A stretch of 59,461 nt of DNA, taken from NCBI GenBank assembly GCA_964532875.1, contig CAZHIZ010000004.1:1-59461 (forward strand), given 5' to 3'. Below the pieces are notes generated by a model. The model saw nothing but the letters and a program-made list of their open reading frames with translations, had not been told where the DNA came from and made no database searches. The translations under genes were made by a program, and so were the position numbers. Positions 1-9,600 of this stretch are shown one piece after another; position 1 is the first letter of the stretch, and each line of letters opens with the position of its first letter. The stretch is from Caldithrix sp964532875 (GTDB taxonomy: Bacteria > Calditrichota > Calditrichia > Calditrichales > Calditrichaceae).

Positions 1-34
1 TGCCGGGGAAAAGGACAAAACCACACAAAATGAA

Positions 35-166
35 ATGTCCCGTAGGGACATCTGATTATTGTGCAATCATTTCAACCGTCCCTACGGGGCGGAATTGGCG
101 TTTTGGTTGTGCATTGTTCCCGCCGATGAATCGGCGGGCTATTCTCATCCCGTCCCTGACGGGACG
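35..166. repeat. Cluster of four short palindromes
   Basis: Four small hairpins follow one another in a gene-free stretch. They are ATGTCCC-gta-GGGACAT at 35-51, CCGTCCC-tac-GGGGCGG at 76-92 (one T-G wobble), CGCCGAT-ga-ATCGGCG at 121-136 and CGTCCC-tgac-GGGACG at 151-166. No plausible protein is encoded; the short open frames here have no recognisable family. The region looks like degenerate REP-type noncoding repeats and runs directly into the structured repeat at 171. Confidence 0.6.
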
Positions 167-170
167 TTAC

Positions 171-237
171 GCATCGAGGCAACAGGGCCACGGTTCTCTC
201 GATACGTCCCGCCTGCGGCGGGACACTCGAGAACCGG
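171..237 (+). repeat. Interspersed structured repeat, copy 1
   Basis: This is one of four copies of a roughly 67-base element. It has an outer inverted repeat CGGTTCTC / GAGAACCG (192-199 and 228-235) enclosing an inner hairpin GTCCCGCC-tgc-GGCGGGAC. A leading ATCGAG can pair with CTCGAT, which overlaps the end of the first outer arm. Other copies are at 352-419, 535-601 and 46901-46972. The inner hairpin changes sequence between copies but stays paired. Confidence 0.65.
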
Positions 238-330
238 ATTGTGCTCTCGCTCTAACAATGGTCAAAACATTTCATTGCTGCCGGAATAATTCCTGATTTC
301 CAAGAAAATACCGCAAAACGGTTGCCGAGT

Positions 331-353
331 GCTCCTCGCCATGGGCGAGGAGC
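331..353. repeat. Perfect 10-bp-stem palindrome
   Basis: GCTCCTCGCC and GGCGAGGAGC form a perfect 10-bp stem around a 3-base loop. It abuts copy 2 of the structured repeat. There is no T-run beside it, so it does not look like an intrinsic terminator. Confidence 0.6.
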
Positions 354-419
354 GTATCGAGGCAACACGGGTCCGGTTCTCTCGATACGTCCCGCCTGCG
401 GCGGGACACTCGAGAACCG
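352..419 (+). repeat. Interspersed structured repeat, copy 2
   Basis: This is the best preserved copy. The leading CGTATCGAG is fully complementary to CTCGATACG downstream, giving a 9-bp potential stem interleaved with the CGGTTCTC / GAGAACCG outer stem. The inner hairpin is identical to that of copy 1. Confidence 0.65.
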
Positions 420-534
420 AGTGGTGGCCTTCTTTCCACCACGTCGAAGATTCGATTACCGACGAACCATTTTCCCTAAACCATTAATGGGACATACCAC
501 AGCCGGATAGTTTCCAATTAGAAAATGAGGGAGG

Positions 535-601
535 CACCAAGGCAACGGGCCACGGTTCTCTCGATACGCCCCCGACTCCGTCGGGGCCACTCGAGAACCG
601 G
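535..601 (+). repeat. Interspersed structured repeat, copy 3
   Basis: The outer stem CGGTTCTC / GAGAACCG is intact. The inner hairpin is CCCCGAC-tcc-GTCGGGG, different in sequence from copies 1 and 2 but still paired. The leading ATCGAG arm is lost here. The copy lies about 27 bases beyond the stop codon of the antiporter gene that reads toward it, so it could be transcribed as part of that mRNA's 3' end. Confidence 0.6.
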
Positions 602-627
602 TCTAATACCCATTTCCCTTTCACCCT

Positions 628-2112
628 TTAGCTCAAAAGGCCCAAAATCAAATACAATAAAGCCGCGCCGGCACCGGCCAAAAGGGCATAGGGCAGTTGC
701 GTTTTTACGTGATCGATGTGGTCACTGGCCGAAGCCATGGAAGAAATAATGGTCGTATCCGAAATGGGGGAGCAGTGATCGCCGAATACACCGCCTCCCA
801 ATACCGCACCGACAGCCAAGGGAATGCTCACGTGCATGGTCTGCGCCATGGGCACGGCAATGGCCATCATAATGGCGAATGTTCCCCATGAAGTACCCGT
901 GGCAAAGGCAATGAAACAGGCAACCAGGAAGATAATTACCGGCACAAAATGGGGACTTAGCCACGTTTTGGTCACTTCGGCAACATAAATGCCCGTACCC
1001 AATTCCCGGCACAACTGTCCGATGGCAAACGCCAACATCATTAAAAGGGCCAGTGGAATTAATCCGCCGATTCCTTTGAACAAAAGATCCATTAATTCCT
1101 GCAATTTGAATATTTTTTGCGAACGGTACAGAATGGCACTAACCAATAACGCCGTTAAAACCGCCCATAACACGGCCTGCGATCCGGAACCCTTGCCGAT
1201 CGCATCAAATAACAATTCTAAAAACGGTTTCCCCTTGGTTTCGGTTAGTTGCTGCCAACCGGAGTAAACAAGGCCCACGGGCATCATGAGCACCATCGTG
1301 GCAATGGGGATAATCATATTGCGGGCTTTGGGGCTAACGCCTTCTTTTTTTTGCATGCTCACCACTTCGTTGGACATCATGGGAACGGCATTATCGGCAA
1401 TCACCTTGCCTTCTTCAACGGCCCGTTTTTCCGCTTTTTTCATGGGGCCGATGTCTTTTTGCAAAAGAATAACCAATAAAACGGCTGCCATGGCCAGGAA
1501 GGGATAAAAATTCAAAGGATAGGCATGCACCATAATTTTGAACGGATCATGTAAACCCTGCGCCAACAACAGGCCCATGATGTACGCTCCCCAGGCATTT
1601 AAGGGGATTAAAATACAGGTGGGGGCCGAAATGGAATCCGCAATATAGGCTAATTTTTCCCTGGGAATTTTCATGCGATCGAATATGGGGCGGAAGATGG
1701 AACCGACGGTTAAAACATTAATGCTGGATTCTACAAAAATCATGACTCCGGTAGCCCAGGCCAACAATTCCACCACGCGGCGGCTGTTACCAGCGTGTCG
1801 TTTTTCGATGTATTGCAAAAAGCGGTTAATGTAGCGGATAAAACCCTCTACGCCGCCGGAGCGCTGCACAAAGGCAATGAGTGCCCCGACCAAAGAACTG
1901 AACATGATGGTGCGGGTGTTCCCGGGTTCCTTAAAAACATTAACCAGGGCTTCAATGGAGGCCAGGGTACCGCTAAAAAAATTCCAGTCGTTTAGAATGA
2001 CCCAGCCGATCCAAACACCCAAAAACAAAGAAATAAATACCTGACGTGTCTTAATGGCTAGAACGATGGCCACTAAAGGCGGGAGCAACGACCAAATTCC
2101 GTAATGCGCCAT
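628..2112 (-). CDS. Na+/H+ antiporter, NhaC family
   Basis: This 494-residue polytopic membrane protein is probably a sodium/proton (or organic-acid/sodium) antiporter of the NhaC/YfcC-like ion-transporter superfamily. It begins with a hydrophobic segment and alternates about a dozen long hydrophobic helices with short loops. Family-type signatures visible are the segment around GTSWGTFAIMMAIAVPMA and GGGVFGDHCSPISDTTIISS near residues 400-450, which carry the conserved polar and acidic residues used for ion binding in NhaC proteins. A mid-protein loop around residues 220-270 is charged and cytoplasmic-looking. The ATG is preceded by AAGGAA at normal spacing. Transcribed alone toward the repeat-rich left end. 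The transported ion and organic substrate cannot be told from sequence. Confidence 0.85.
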   Translation of the reverse strand: MAHYGIWSLLPPLVAIVLAIKTRQVFISLFLGVWIGWVILNDWNFFSGTLASIEALVNVFKEPGNTRTIMFSSLVGALIAFVQRSGGVEGFIRYINRFLQYIEKRHAGNSRRVVELLAWATGVMIFVESSINVLTVGSIFRPIFDRMKIPREKLAYIADSISAPTCILIPLNAWGAYIMGLLLAQGLHDPFKIMVHAYPLNFYPFLAMAAVLLVILLQKDIGPMKKAEKRAVEEGKVIADNAVPMMSNEVVSMQKKEGVSPKARNMIIPIATMVLMMPVGLVYSGWQQLTETKGKPFLELLFDAIGKGSGSQAVLWAVLTALLVSAILYRSQKIFKLQELMDLLFKGIGGLIPLALLMMLAFAIGQLCRELGTGIYVAEVTKTWLSPHFVPVIIFLVACFIAFATGTSWGTFAIMMAIAVPMAQTMHVSIPLAVGAVLGGGVFGDHCSPISDTTIISSMASASDHIDHVKTQLPYALLAGAGAALLYLILGLLS

Positions 2113-2360
2113 GAGAATTCCTTTCCGCTAAGAAAAAATCGGGCATCCTGCATTTTGAAAAGTATTAAAATAAATTTTTCTGAAATTACTTTCAAGAATA
2201 ATTCAATTGCTGCTTGTATTCAGATATTTGGCGGGGAAAATAGAAAGAAGCACTCGATCGATTATAAATTAATTAAATAAAATTTTTTAGAACTTAATTT
2301 AAAGCGGTTTATTGCTTAAAAATAAAGCCATCGCCGATGATTTTTTAGCCGCGGGATCGG

Positions 2361-2394
2361 AAATAAAAAATCCCCGCCGAAACGACGGGGATCG
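2361..2394 (-). terminator. Rho-independent terminator of the superoxide reductase gene
   Basis: On the minus strand a stem ATCCCCG / CGGGGAT is followed by a run of six T. It begins about ten bases after the stop codon of the superoxide reductase gene. Confidence 0.75.
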
Positions 2395-2403
2395 GAAGAT
2401 CGA

Positions 2404-2796
2404 TTAACCGACTTTAATTTCCTTGCTGCTTTCCCATAGTCCGTGAATATTGCAGAAAGCCATGGCGTACAAAGTGCCGGATTCATTTAATTTTACCTGT
2501 GCTTCCACCTGCGGTTCGGCATACACCGGTCCTTTGTTCGGGCCACTGGTACTTTCCCCGTGTCCCCAAAATTCAAAGTGGCCTACCTGATGGGTAAATT
2601 TCCCGCCTTCCGGTTTGAAGTAGAGAGAAATCCAGGCAATATGGTGTTCCGTGGTGTTGGGATGAGCAATTTCTTTACCCAGGCCAACTTTAACCGTAAA
2701 CACTTCGCCGGCTTTAACCGTTTCCGGCGCTTCGATTACCGGAGCATGTTTCTCTTTTTTCCAATCGGCGGTTTGAATCTGTTCTGATAAGCGCAT
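2404..2796 (-). CDS. Class II superoxide reductase (neelaredoxin)
   Basis: The 130-residue protein reduces superoxide to hydrogen peroxide in the cytoplasm without producing oxygen, a detoxification route characteristic of anaerobes. The five ligands of the mononuclear iron centre are all present: H17 in EKHAP, H45 and H51 in the HPNTTEHH loop, and C115 and H118 in CNIHGLWE. E15 and K16 match the Glu-Lys pair near the active site of the family. There is no N-terminal desulforedoxin domain, so this is the one-iron (class II) form. AGGAGG precedes the ATG and a terminator follows, so it is probably a single-gene transcript. No rubredoxin gene, its usual electron donor, is in the window. Confidence 0.93.
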   Translation of the reverse strand: MRLSEQIQTADWKKEKHAPVIEAPETVKAGEVFTVKVGLGKEIAHPNTTEHHIAWISLYFKPEGGKFTHQVGHFEFWGHGESTSGPNKGPVYAEPQVEAQVKLNESGTLYAMAFCNIHGLWESSKEIKVG

Positions 2797-3021
2797 AATG
2801 GCCTCCTTATGTTAATGAACTTTACCAAATTTTAAACGGTCATTCGTTTTTCGACTCCATAAAACTAAACAATCCGATAATAAATTTCCACAATTTAGTT
2901 TCGGTGCATTTTTTGCTGAAGGCTGTTTAAAATAAATTTGCCGCTATCTTGATTTAAAGTTTTGAATAAAACGATACGATGTTTTAAATTGCACAAAACA
3001 ATTAAAACGGATACGCGCTCC

Positions 3022-4161
3022 ATGAAGCCGCAATTGAAGGAAGAAATAGCACTCGAAGAACATCGCTTTTTGATTTTAACCGGGATCAATAAACAGGCGC
3101 ATCAAGTGGTGTGCGAGGTTCAGGAAGAAGGCCGGCCCCTGTACCGTAAATTTACCGACCTGCCTCCTGAATTTTACCAGACGGACGATGCTTTTTGGAA
3201 TGAACAGACCCTTAAAATACACGAACGCATGAAAGACGAAATCCAAAGTTTTTTTGTGATCGACAAGAAATTAAAGAACGTTCAAAATTATCTCTACCAT
3301 TTCCGTTTCGGGCGCATCCTGCTTTCTTACAATTTTATCGACGAAGCCATCGGGCATTTTAAAATAACGATCGAGCAAAAGCCGGATTTTGTGAAAGCTC
3401 ATCGGAAGTTAGCCGCCTGTTATCTTAAAAAGAAGGAATTCGGTGAAGCAAAATACATTTTAAAACAGGCTCTGGATTCGGGTTTCACTTTTCCTGACAT
3501 TTACAACGATCTGGCCGTAGCCTACACCTTTTTGGGCGAATTCACGGCAGCCAAAGACATGTTACAAAAAGCTCTGCAAGCCAAAAGCGATTTCCCGGAA
3601 GCAAATTTCAATTTGGGGCTGGTTTTGTTCTTTTCCAGTCTCGATGAAAAGCAGGAGCCGAATGCCGCCGTTCCCGTGCGGGTAATCCGCGCTTTGAAAA
3701 ACTTAAAGCAAGCCTATCACCTAAGAGATAAATTCTGGCACGAACACATCGATGATATTTTGGAACGTATCCGGGCCGGAGACGAAGAAACCATTATTTC
3801 CATGCTGCGCGATTTGCAGCTTAAAATTACCACACGCGACGATAAAGCCTTATTGGATTTCGATTTTTTCTTTCTGAAATTCATGTTCGGCAAGCGGGCT
3901 TTGAGCGATGAAGAGTTGGATTACTACGAACAAACGATTTACGAAGAGGTGAAACGAAACGAACGATATGCCGATTACTGGAACGATTTGGGGTTGATTC
4001 ATCTAATCCAGAGCCGGGATTATTTTTTAAAGGCCATGGAAGAGATCGAAGAGGCCACGGAACGCAACCCGAATTTTACGGAAGCCCAAGAAACGCTGGA
4101 AAAAATCAGACGCATTAAAAGCGGTTTTCTGATTTTACTCCGCGCTTTATTGAAGGGCTAA
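3022..4161 (+). CDS. Tetratricopeptide-repeat protein of unknown role
   Basis: The 379-residue protein has no signal peptide and is probably cytoplasmic. Two to three consecutive TPR motifs lie around residues 95-205, with the A, G, F, Y and P spacing expected (for example AHRKLAACYLKKKEFGEAK), and another helical repeat lies near the C-terminus around residues 310-365. The first 90 residues are rich in charged residues and are not a domain I recognise. I chose the ATG at 3022; an upstream in-frame TTG at 2962 would add 20 basic residues without a clear ribosome site. Divergent from superoxide reductase and convergent with the DUF1015 gene, from which a bidirectional terminator separates it. 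TPR proteins are usually scaffolds; the partner is unknown. Confidence 0.75.
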   Translation: MKPQLKEEIALEEHRFLILTGINKQAHQVVCEVQEEGRPLYRKFTDLPPEFYQTDDAFWNEQTLKIHERMKDEIQSFFVIDKKLKNVQNYLYHFRFGRILLSYNFIDEAIGHFKITIEQKPDFVKAHRKLAACYLKKKEFGEAKYILKQALDSGFTFPDIYNDLAVAYTFLGEFTAAKDMLQKALQAKSDFPEANFNLGLVLFFSSLDEKQEPNAAVPVRVIRALKNLKQAYHLRDKFWHEHIDDILERIRAGDEETIISMLRDLQLKITTRDDKALLDFDFFFLKFMFGKRALSDEELDYYEQTIYEEVKRNERYADYWNDLGLIHLIQSRDYFLKAMEEIEEATERNPNFTEAQETLEKIRRIKSGFLILLRALLKG

Positions 4162-4253
4162 GGTCTTACCGCATTACACATTTGTTCTTCTCATAACTTG
4201 AGAGCAAATATTTCTCGGTAAAGAGTTAGACCACTATCTTTTGCCTCAAAAAG

Positions 4254-4285
4254 AAAAGGGCGGTGAAAACTGAGCCGCCCTTTTT
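4254..4285. terminator. Bidirectional intrinsic terminator
   Basis: AAAAGGGCGG and CCGCCCTTTT form a 10-bp stem flanked by A and T runs. It lies between the convergent TPR and DUF1015 genes and can serve both. Confidence 0.8.
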
Positions 4286-4331
4286 GTGTGCTTTTTATTT
4301 TTGATGCTTTTTAGTTACGATTCTCCCGAAA

Positions 4332-5576
4332 TCAATCCAGTAAATGAATCACCAATCCGCTGCGCAGTTTGGGCTCGAACCAGGTGGATTTGGGCGGCAT
4401 AATTTTTCCGGCATCGGCAATGGCCATTAAATCTTCGATGGAAGTGGGGAAGAGCGCGAAGGCCACCTGCATTTCGCCGGAATCGACCCGCCGTTTCAAT
4501 TCTTTTAGTCCGCGAATGCCGCCAACGAAATCGATGCGCTTATCTTTGCGCGGGTCGCCAATACCCAAAATAGGTACGAGTAAATTGTTCATCAAAATGG
4601 AAACATCTAATTGATCCACCGGATCGTTCGCGTCAAAACTACCCGGTTTGGCTTTCAAACGGTACCATTCGCCGTCCAGATACATGACGAATTCGTGTTT
4701 TTGAGCGGGCTTTTCGGCCCGAGTTCCCAATTTCTCGATGTCAAAATTTTGCGCCACACGTTGCAGGAATTCTTCTTTACTCAAACCGTTTAAATCTTTA
4801 ACCACCCGATTGTAATCCATGATGTGCATTTGATTGTGCGGAAAGATGACGGTCAAAAAATAGTTGTATTCTTCCTCTCCCGTATGGTTGGGATTCTGCT
4901 TTTGGCGCATTTGTTTAACACGGGTAGCTGCAGCCGAACGATGATGGCCGTCCGCTACGTACAGGTAGTCCAATCCGCCGAACAGCTCTTCCAACTGTTT
5001 GATTTCGTTTTCGTCATCCACCACCCAAAAGGTGTGGCGAATCCCGTCGTCGGCCGTAAAATCGTAAACCGGTTGGCGTTGTACAATGCGTTCGATGAGG
5101 GCATCGATTTGTTCGTTTGCTTTGTACGTTAAAAAAACAGGGCCGGCCTGAGCATTCAACGTATTGACGTGTTTTACGCGATCTTCCTCTTTATCTGCGC
5201 GCGTTAATTCGTGTTTTTTAATGATTCCTTTTTCATAATCTTCTACGGAAGCACCGGCCACCAAACCGATTTGCCGGTGCTCGCCCATAATCTGCCGGTA
5301 AACGTAAAAACACGGTTTTTCATCCTGAATTAAAATACCTTCTTTGATAAAACGCTGCAGGTTTTCTCTTCCTTTGGCGTAAACCGCGTCGTCGTACAAA
5401 TCGGTTCCCGGCGGTAAATCGATTTCCGGTTTGTTGATGTGCAAAAACGAGTACGGATTGTCTTTGGCTAAGGCGCGTGCTTCTTCCGTATTCAAAACAT
5501 CGTAAGGCGGAGATGCTACTTTTTCGGCTAATTCGGGCCTGGGACGTAATCCGCGAAAAGGTTTTATTTTGGCCAT
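4332..5576 (-). CDS. DUF1015 family protein
   Basis: The 414-residue soluble protein matches the DUF1015 family over its whole length. It opens with the family hallmark PFRGLRPRPE...VASPPYDVLN and contains YVADGHHRSAAA near residue 210, the most conserved histidine-rich motif. The HHR-containing motif and the overall pattern recall the ParB/Srx fold of nucleotide-using enzymes, and family members often sit beside serine biosynthesis genes in other bacteria, but no such genes are here and I do not assign a reaction. AAGGAG lies at normal spacing before the ATG. The DoxX gene lies upstream on the other side of a 142-base gap in the same direction. Confidence 0.85.
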   Translation of the reverse strand: MAKIKPFRGLRPRPELAEKVASPPYDVLNTEEARALAKDNPYSFLHINKPEIDLPPGTDLYDDAVYAKGRENLQRFIKEGILIQDEKPCFYVYRQIMGEHRQIGLVAGASVEDYEKGIIKKHELTRADKEEDRVKHVNTLNAQAGPVFLTYKANEQIDALIERIVQRQPVYDFTADDGIRHTFWVVDDENEIKQLEELFGGLDYLYVADGHHRSAAATRVKQMRQKQNPNHTGEEEYNYFLTVIFPHNQMHIMDYNRVVKDLNGLSKEEFLQRVAQNFDIEKLGTRAEKPAQKHEFVMYLDGEWYRLKAKPGSFDANDPVDQLDVSILMNNLLVPILGIGDPRKDKRIDFVGGIRGLKELKRRVDSGEMQVAFALFPTSIEDLMAIADAGKIMPPKSTWFEPKLRSGLVIHLLD

Positions 5577-5718
5577 CTTTTGTCTCCTTTTTGGTAAATG
5601 AATTCAGGGAAAAATTCATATTTTCCAACAAAAGACAAAATTAGTGAATAAAATCTTTTAATTCAATGAATCCGATGAAAAAGTTCTTGAATGGCCCGAA
5701 AGTCCAATCCGGCATTCG

Positions 5719-6162
5719 CTATTGTTTTCTGGTAAAAATGCGCTCGAGCAGGGCATCCAGACTGAACTTTCCGGCCCCGCTGATCAGCAAACTGAACAAC
5801 ATCAACAAATAGTAAAAAGGAATCTCAAAGCCGTTATTGCCTGCCTCGAAACCGTTGGCAAAATGAACCGTAAAAATGGCCACCAGCATGACAAACATCA
5901 ACGGCAGAGAAATCAAACGGGTGAATAATCCCAGTGTGAGTAGAATAAAACCGGCCGTCTCGGTGCTTGCCGCCAGGTAAGCGTTAAGTGTGGGGAAGGG
6001 GTAATGCATGCTGCCGAACCATTTGGCAATGGCATCAATATCGCTCCATTTTAACATGGCCGGTTTAAAAAAGCCGTAAGCCAGAATTAAACGGAAGAAC
6101 AACGGCGGCCAATCGCGAAAGCGTTCCAATTTTTTACTTAATCCGTAATACATGCGTAACAT
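5719..6162 (-). CDS. DoxX family membrane protein
   Basis: A 147-residue inner-membrane protein with four hydrophobic helices (about residues 20-40, 65-82, 85-105 and 115-135). It fits the DoxX/HvfX family by the order RLILAYGFFKPAMLKW, the SMHYPFP loop, then ETAGFILLTLGLFTR and LVAIFTVHFANGF. Such proteins are linked to respiratory or redox membrane complexes or thiol stress, but the role of this subgroup is not established. AAGGAG precedes the ATG by eight bases. The gene is co-directional with the DUF1015 gene; whether they share a transcript is unclear. Confidence 0.85.
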   Translation of the reverse strand: MLRMYYGLSKKLERFRDWPPLFFRLILAYGFFKPAMLKWSDIDAIAKWFGSMHYPFPTLNAYLAASTETAGFILLTLGLFTRLISLPLMFVMLVAIFTVHFANGFEAGNNGFEIPFYYLLMLFSLLISGAGKFSLDALLERIFTRKQ

Positions 6163-6638
6163 GGGGTGTCTCCTTTTTTTAATAAAAGCAATTTTTTAAG
6201 CATTGTCCGATTTTACTTTTGCCCGGTAATCAGTCAAGCCTTTTGTTTTTTACAAGAAATAAAGTCAAGCGCTTTTTCCGTTGATTGTTTCTCTTTAATT
6301 CACAACGGAATTTCAGGCCCGAATCATCCCGAAAGCCCTTTTAATTGTTTTTCCGGCATCCTCGTTACGGAATGAATTCACTTGTTCTGGCCTGCGCTTC
6401 ATTGTTTTGGACGACAGTTACCTTCGATCCTTACAAATTTTTTAAAGAGTGTGTGAATCCTGCCGCCCCGTGCGGGATTAAAAAATTTCCCGCGAATGCA
6501 TGTTCGATTCGTAAAAATTCATTTTGCAATTATGGGCGCAACAATGTAAATTATCAAAATAGAGTTCAATTTGTAACTTTAATAAAATCAGTAATTAAAC
6601 GATTTTAATACGGCAAGACCCGGAAGGAGCGGTTAACT
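6163..6638. other. Divergent intergenic region upstream of dnaE
   Basis: These 476 bases separate doxX (minus) and dnaE (plus). I see no RNA gene and no credible small protein; an open frame at 6345-6608 has no start context or family. A weak stem GCGGGA/TCCCGC flanks an A-run near 6470. Promoters for both neighbours must lie here but I cannot pick them confidently. Confidence 0.5.
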
Positions 6639-9600
6639 TTGTCTTTTGTGCATTTGCATAATCATACACATTATTCTCTTTTGGACGGTGCGGCCAAAAT
6701 CAAAGAAATGGTGCAGCGAACGGCCGAGCTGGGCATGAAGTCTTTGGCCATTACCGATCACGGTAATTTGTTTGGCGTACTGGAATTTTACGATGCGGCC
6801 AAAGCCGCCGGGATCAAACCCATTCTGGGCATGGAAGCTTATATTGCCCCGCGTGAGCACACCCTGCGCAAACAGGTGGACGGAGAGAGCACCTCGTACC
6901 ATCTGGTCTTACTGGCCAAAAATCAAACGGGATTTAAAAACTTAATGCGTCTTTCGTCCATTGCTTTTCTGGAAGGCATGTATTACAAACCCCGTATCGA
7001 TAAACAGTTGTTGCGTCAATATTCCGAAGGACTGATCGCTACTTCCGCCTGCATGAAAGGTGAGGTGGCCTACAAACTGCGTCAGGGGGACCGGGCCCGG
7101 GCCATTCACGCCGTGGAAGAGTACCTGGACATTTTCGGGGATGATTTTTATCTGGAGATTCAGGATCACCACATTCCGGAAGAAGCCGTGGTTTACCCCA
7201 AAATTTACGACTTGGCCAAAGAAATGGGGGTACCGGTAATTGCCACCAATGACAACCACTATTTGAACAAAGGCGATCATGAAGCGCACGATATTTTGCT
7301 TTGTCTGCAAACCGGTAAGGATCGCGATGATCCCAATCGCATGCGCTACGGCACCGAGGATTTGTATTTGAAATCGCCGGATGAAATGTTTGCCCTGTTT
7401 AAGGACAAGCCCGAAGTTCTGGAGCGCACGCTGGAAATCGCCGAAAAGATCGATCTGGAAATTGACTATTCGCAGCGCTTTTTGCCCAAATTCCCCATTC
7501 CCAAAGAAGAGGGCAATATCGATGCGGACGAATATTTACGCCGTTTGACTTACCGCGGAGCAGAGCAACGTTACAAGCAGGTCGATGGAAAAGTGAAAGA
7601 ACGCATCGAATTCGAATTGGGCGTGATTAAACAAATGGGCTTTGCCGGTTATTTTTTAATTGTGCAGGATTTTATTCGTGCCGCGCGCGAAAGAGATATT
7701 CCCGTTGGGCTGGGGCGCGGATCGGCCGCCGGAAGTATTGTGGCCTACTGTTTGGGGATTACCCAATTGGATCCCTTGCGTTACGATTTGCTGTTCGAGC
7801 GCTTTTTAAATCCCGAGCGCGTTACCATGCCCGATATCGACATCGATTTTTGTGTGGAACGACGGGATGAAGTCATCGAATACGTGCGTGAAAAATACGG
7901 CCGAAAAAACGTGGCCCAAATCATTACCTTCGGTACCATGGCTTCGCGCGGTGTCATTCGCGATGTGGCCCGTGTGCTTAAAATTCCCATTCCTCAGGCC
8001 GATGCCATTGCCAAGATGGTTCCGGTTAAAGGTTCCAAACCCATGCCTTTGAAAGAGGCCATCAAAGAGGTGCCCGAACTGCACGAGCTGGCCGAAAGCG
8101 ATGACATTCGCTTAAAAGAATTGTTTAAGTATGCCCAAACATTGGAAGGGATCGCCCGGAATACGTCGGTACACGCCGCCGGCATCATCATTACTCCGGA
8201 TGATATCGTCAACTATTTGCCTTTGTACAAAAACAAAGACGGTGACATCACCACGCAATGGACCATGGGCTATGCCGAAAAAATCGGTTTGCTTAAAATG
8301 GATTTTTTGGGCCTGCGCAACTTGACGGTTATTCAAAAGGCGGAAAAGATGATCAGCCGTCGGTTGGGCAGGGAATTTCGCGTGATGGATGTGCCGTTGG
8401 ACGACGAAGAGACTTTCCGTTTGTTCGGTGAAGGGCGAACGGTTGGTGTTTTCCAGTTTGAAAGTTCGGGCATGCAGGAATATTTGCGCAAATTAAAGCC
8501 CAACCGCATCGAAGATTTGATCGCCATGAACGCCCTGTACCGTCCGGGCCCCATGAGCATGATCGATGACTTTATCGATCGCAAGTTCGGACGCAAAAAG
8601 ATTGAATATTTGCATCCCAAATTGGAACCCATTTTAAAAGAGACCTATGGCATCATCGTCTATCAGGAACAGGTGATGCGTATTGCTTCGGAGTTGGCCG
8701 GTTTCTCTTTGGCTCAGGCCGATTTAATGCGTAGGGCTATGGGCAAGAAAAAGGCCGATGTCATGGCCCAGCAAAAGGAACTGTTCGTAAAAGGTTGCTT
8801 GAAGAACGGCATCGACAAAAAAGTGGCCGATAAGGTAGCCGACATGATCGAAAAATTTGCCAAATACGGCTTCAATAAATCCCACTCGGCGGCCTACGCC
8901 ATCATTGCCTACCAAACGGCCTATTTGAAAGCGCACTATCCGGCCGAATTTTTAGCGGCCAACCTCACCAGCGAAATCGGCAATGCCGATCGCGTGATGG
9001 TGCTCATGGACGAATGCCGTAATTTGGGGCTGAAAATCAAACCGCCGGACATTAATTACAGCGAGGCGCATTTTGTGCCCATTGGCAAAAACGAAATTGC
9101 CTTCGGCATGGAAGCTATTAAAAACGTGGGCGGCGGGGCCATTGCTTCCATTGTGGAAGCGCGTAAAAAACACGGCCCGTTTAAAACGATTTTCGATCTT
9201 CTGGAAAATGTGGATTTGCGTGCCGTGAATAAAAAAGTGCTGGAAAGTCTCATTGAAGCCGGCGCTCTGGACTCGCTGGAAGGGAACCGGGCGCAACTTT
9301 TTAATTTTGTGGAAGAGGCGCTGGAATTTACGCAGAATATGCAGGCGCGTAAAAACAAACATAAAAATCAGCGCAGTTTATTCGAATTGGTGGGCGAAGA
9401 GGAACAACGCAAAGCCATTAGCTACCCGACCTTGCCGGATGTGCCGGATTGGCCCACGGCCGAAAAATTGAAAAAAGAAAAAGAACTGCTGGGCTTTTAC
9501 ATCTCTGGGCATCCGTTAAAGCCCTACGCGCCTATTATTGAATTGTACACCACCGATATTGAGCGTTTACGCCAGGCGCAAGAAAAGGGAGCGCCCATGC

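Noticed and set aside
30..296. Short open frames at the left end
   Set aside because: They are built from palindromes and the structured repeat and lack a credible start site.
6345..6608. Open frame of 87 codons before dnaE
   Set aside because: Composition is not protein-like and it has no plausible ribosome site; the stretch is better explained as a promoter region.
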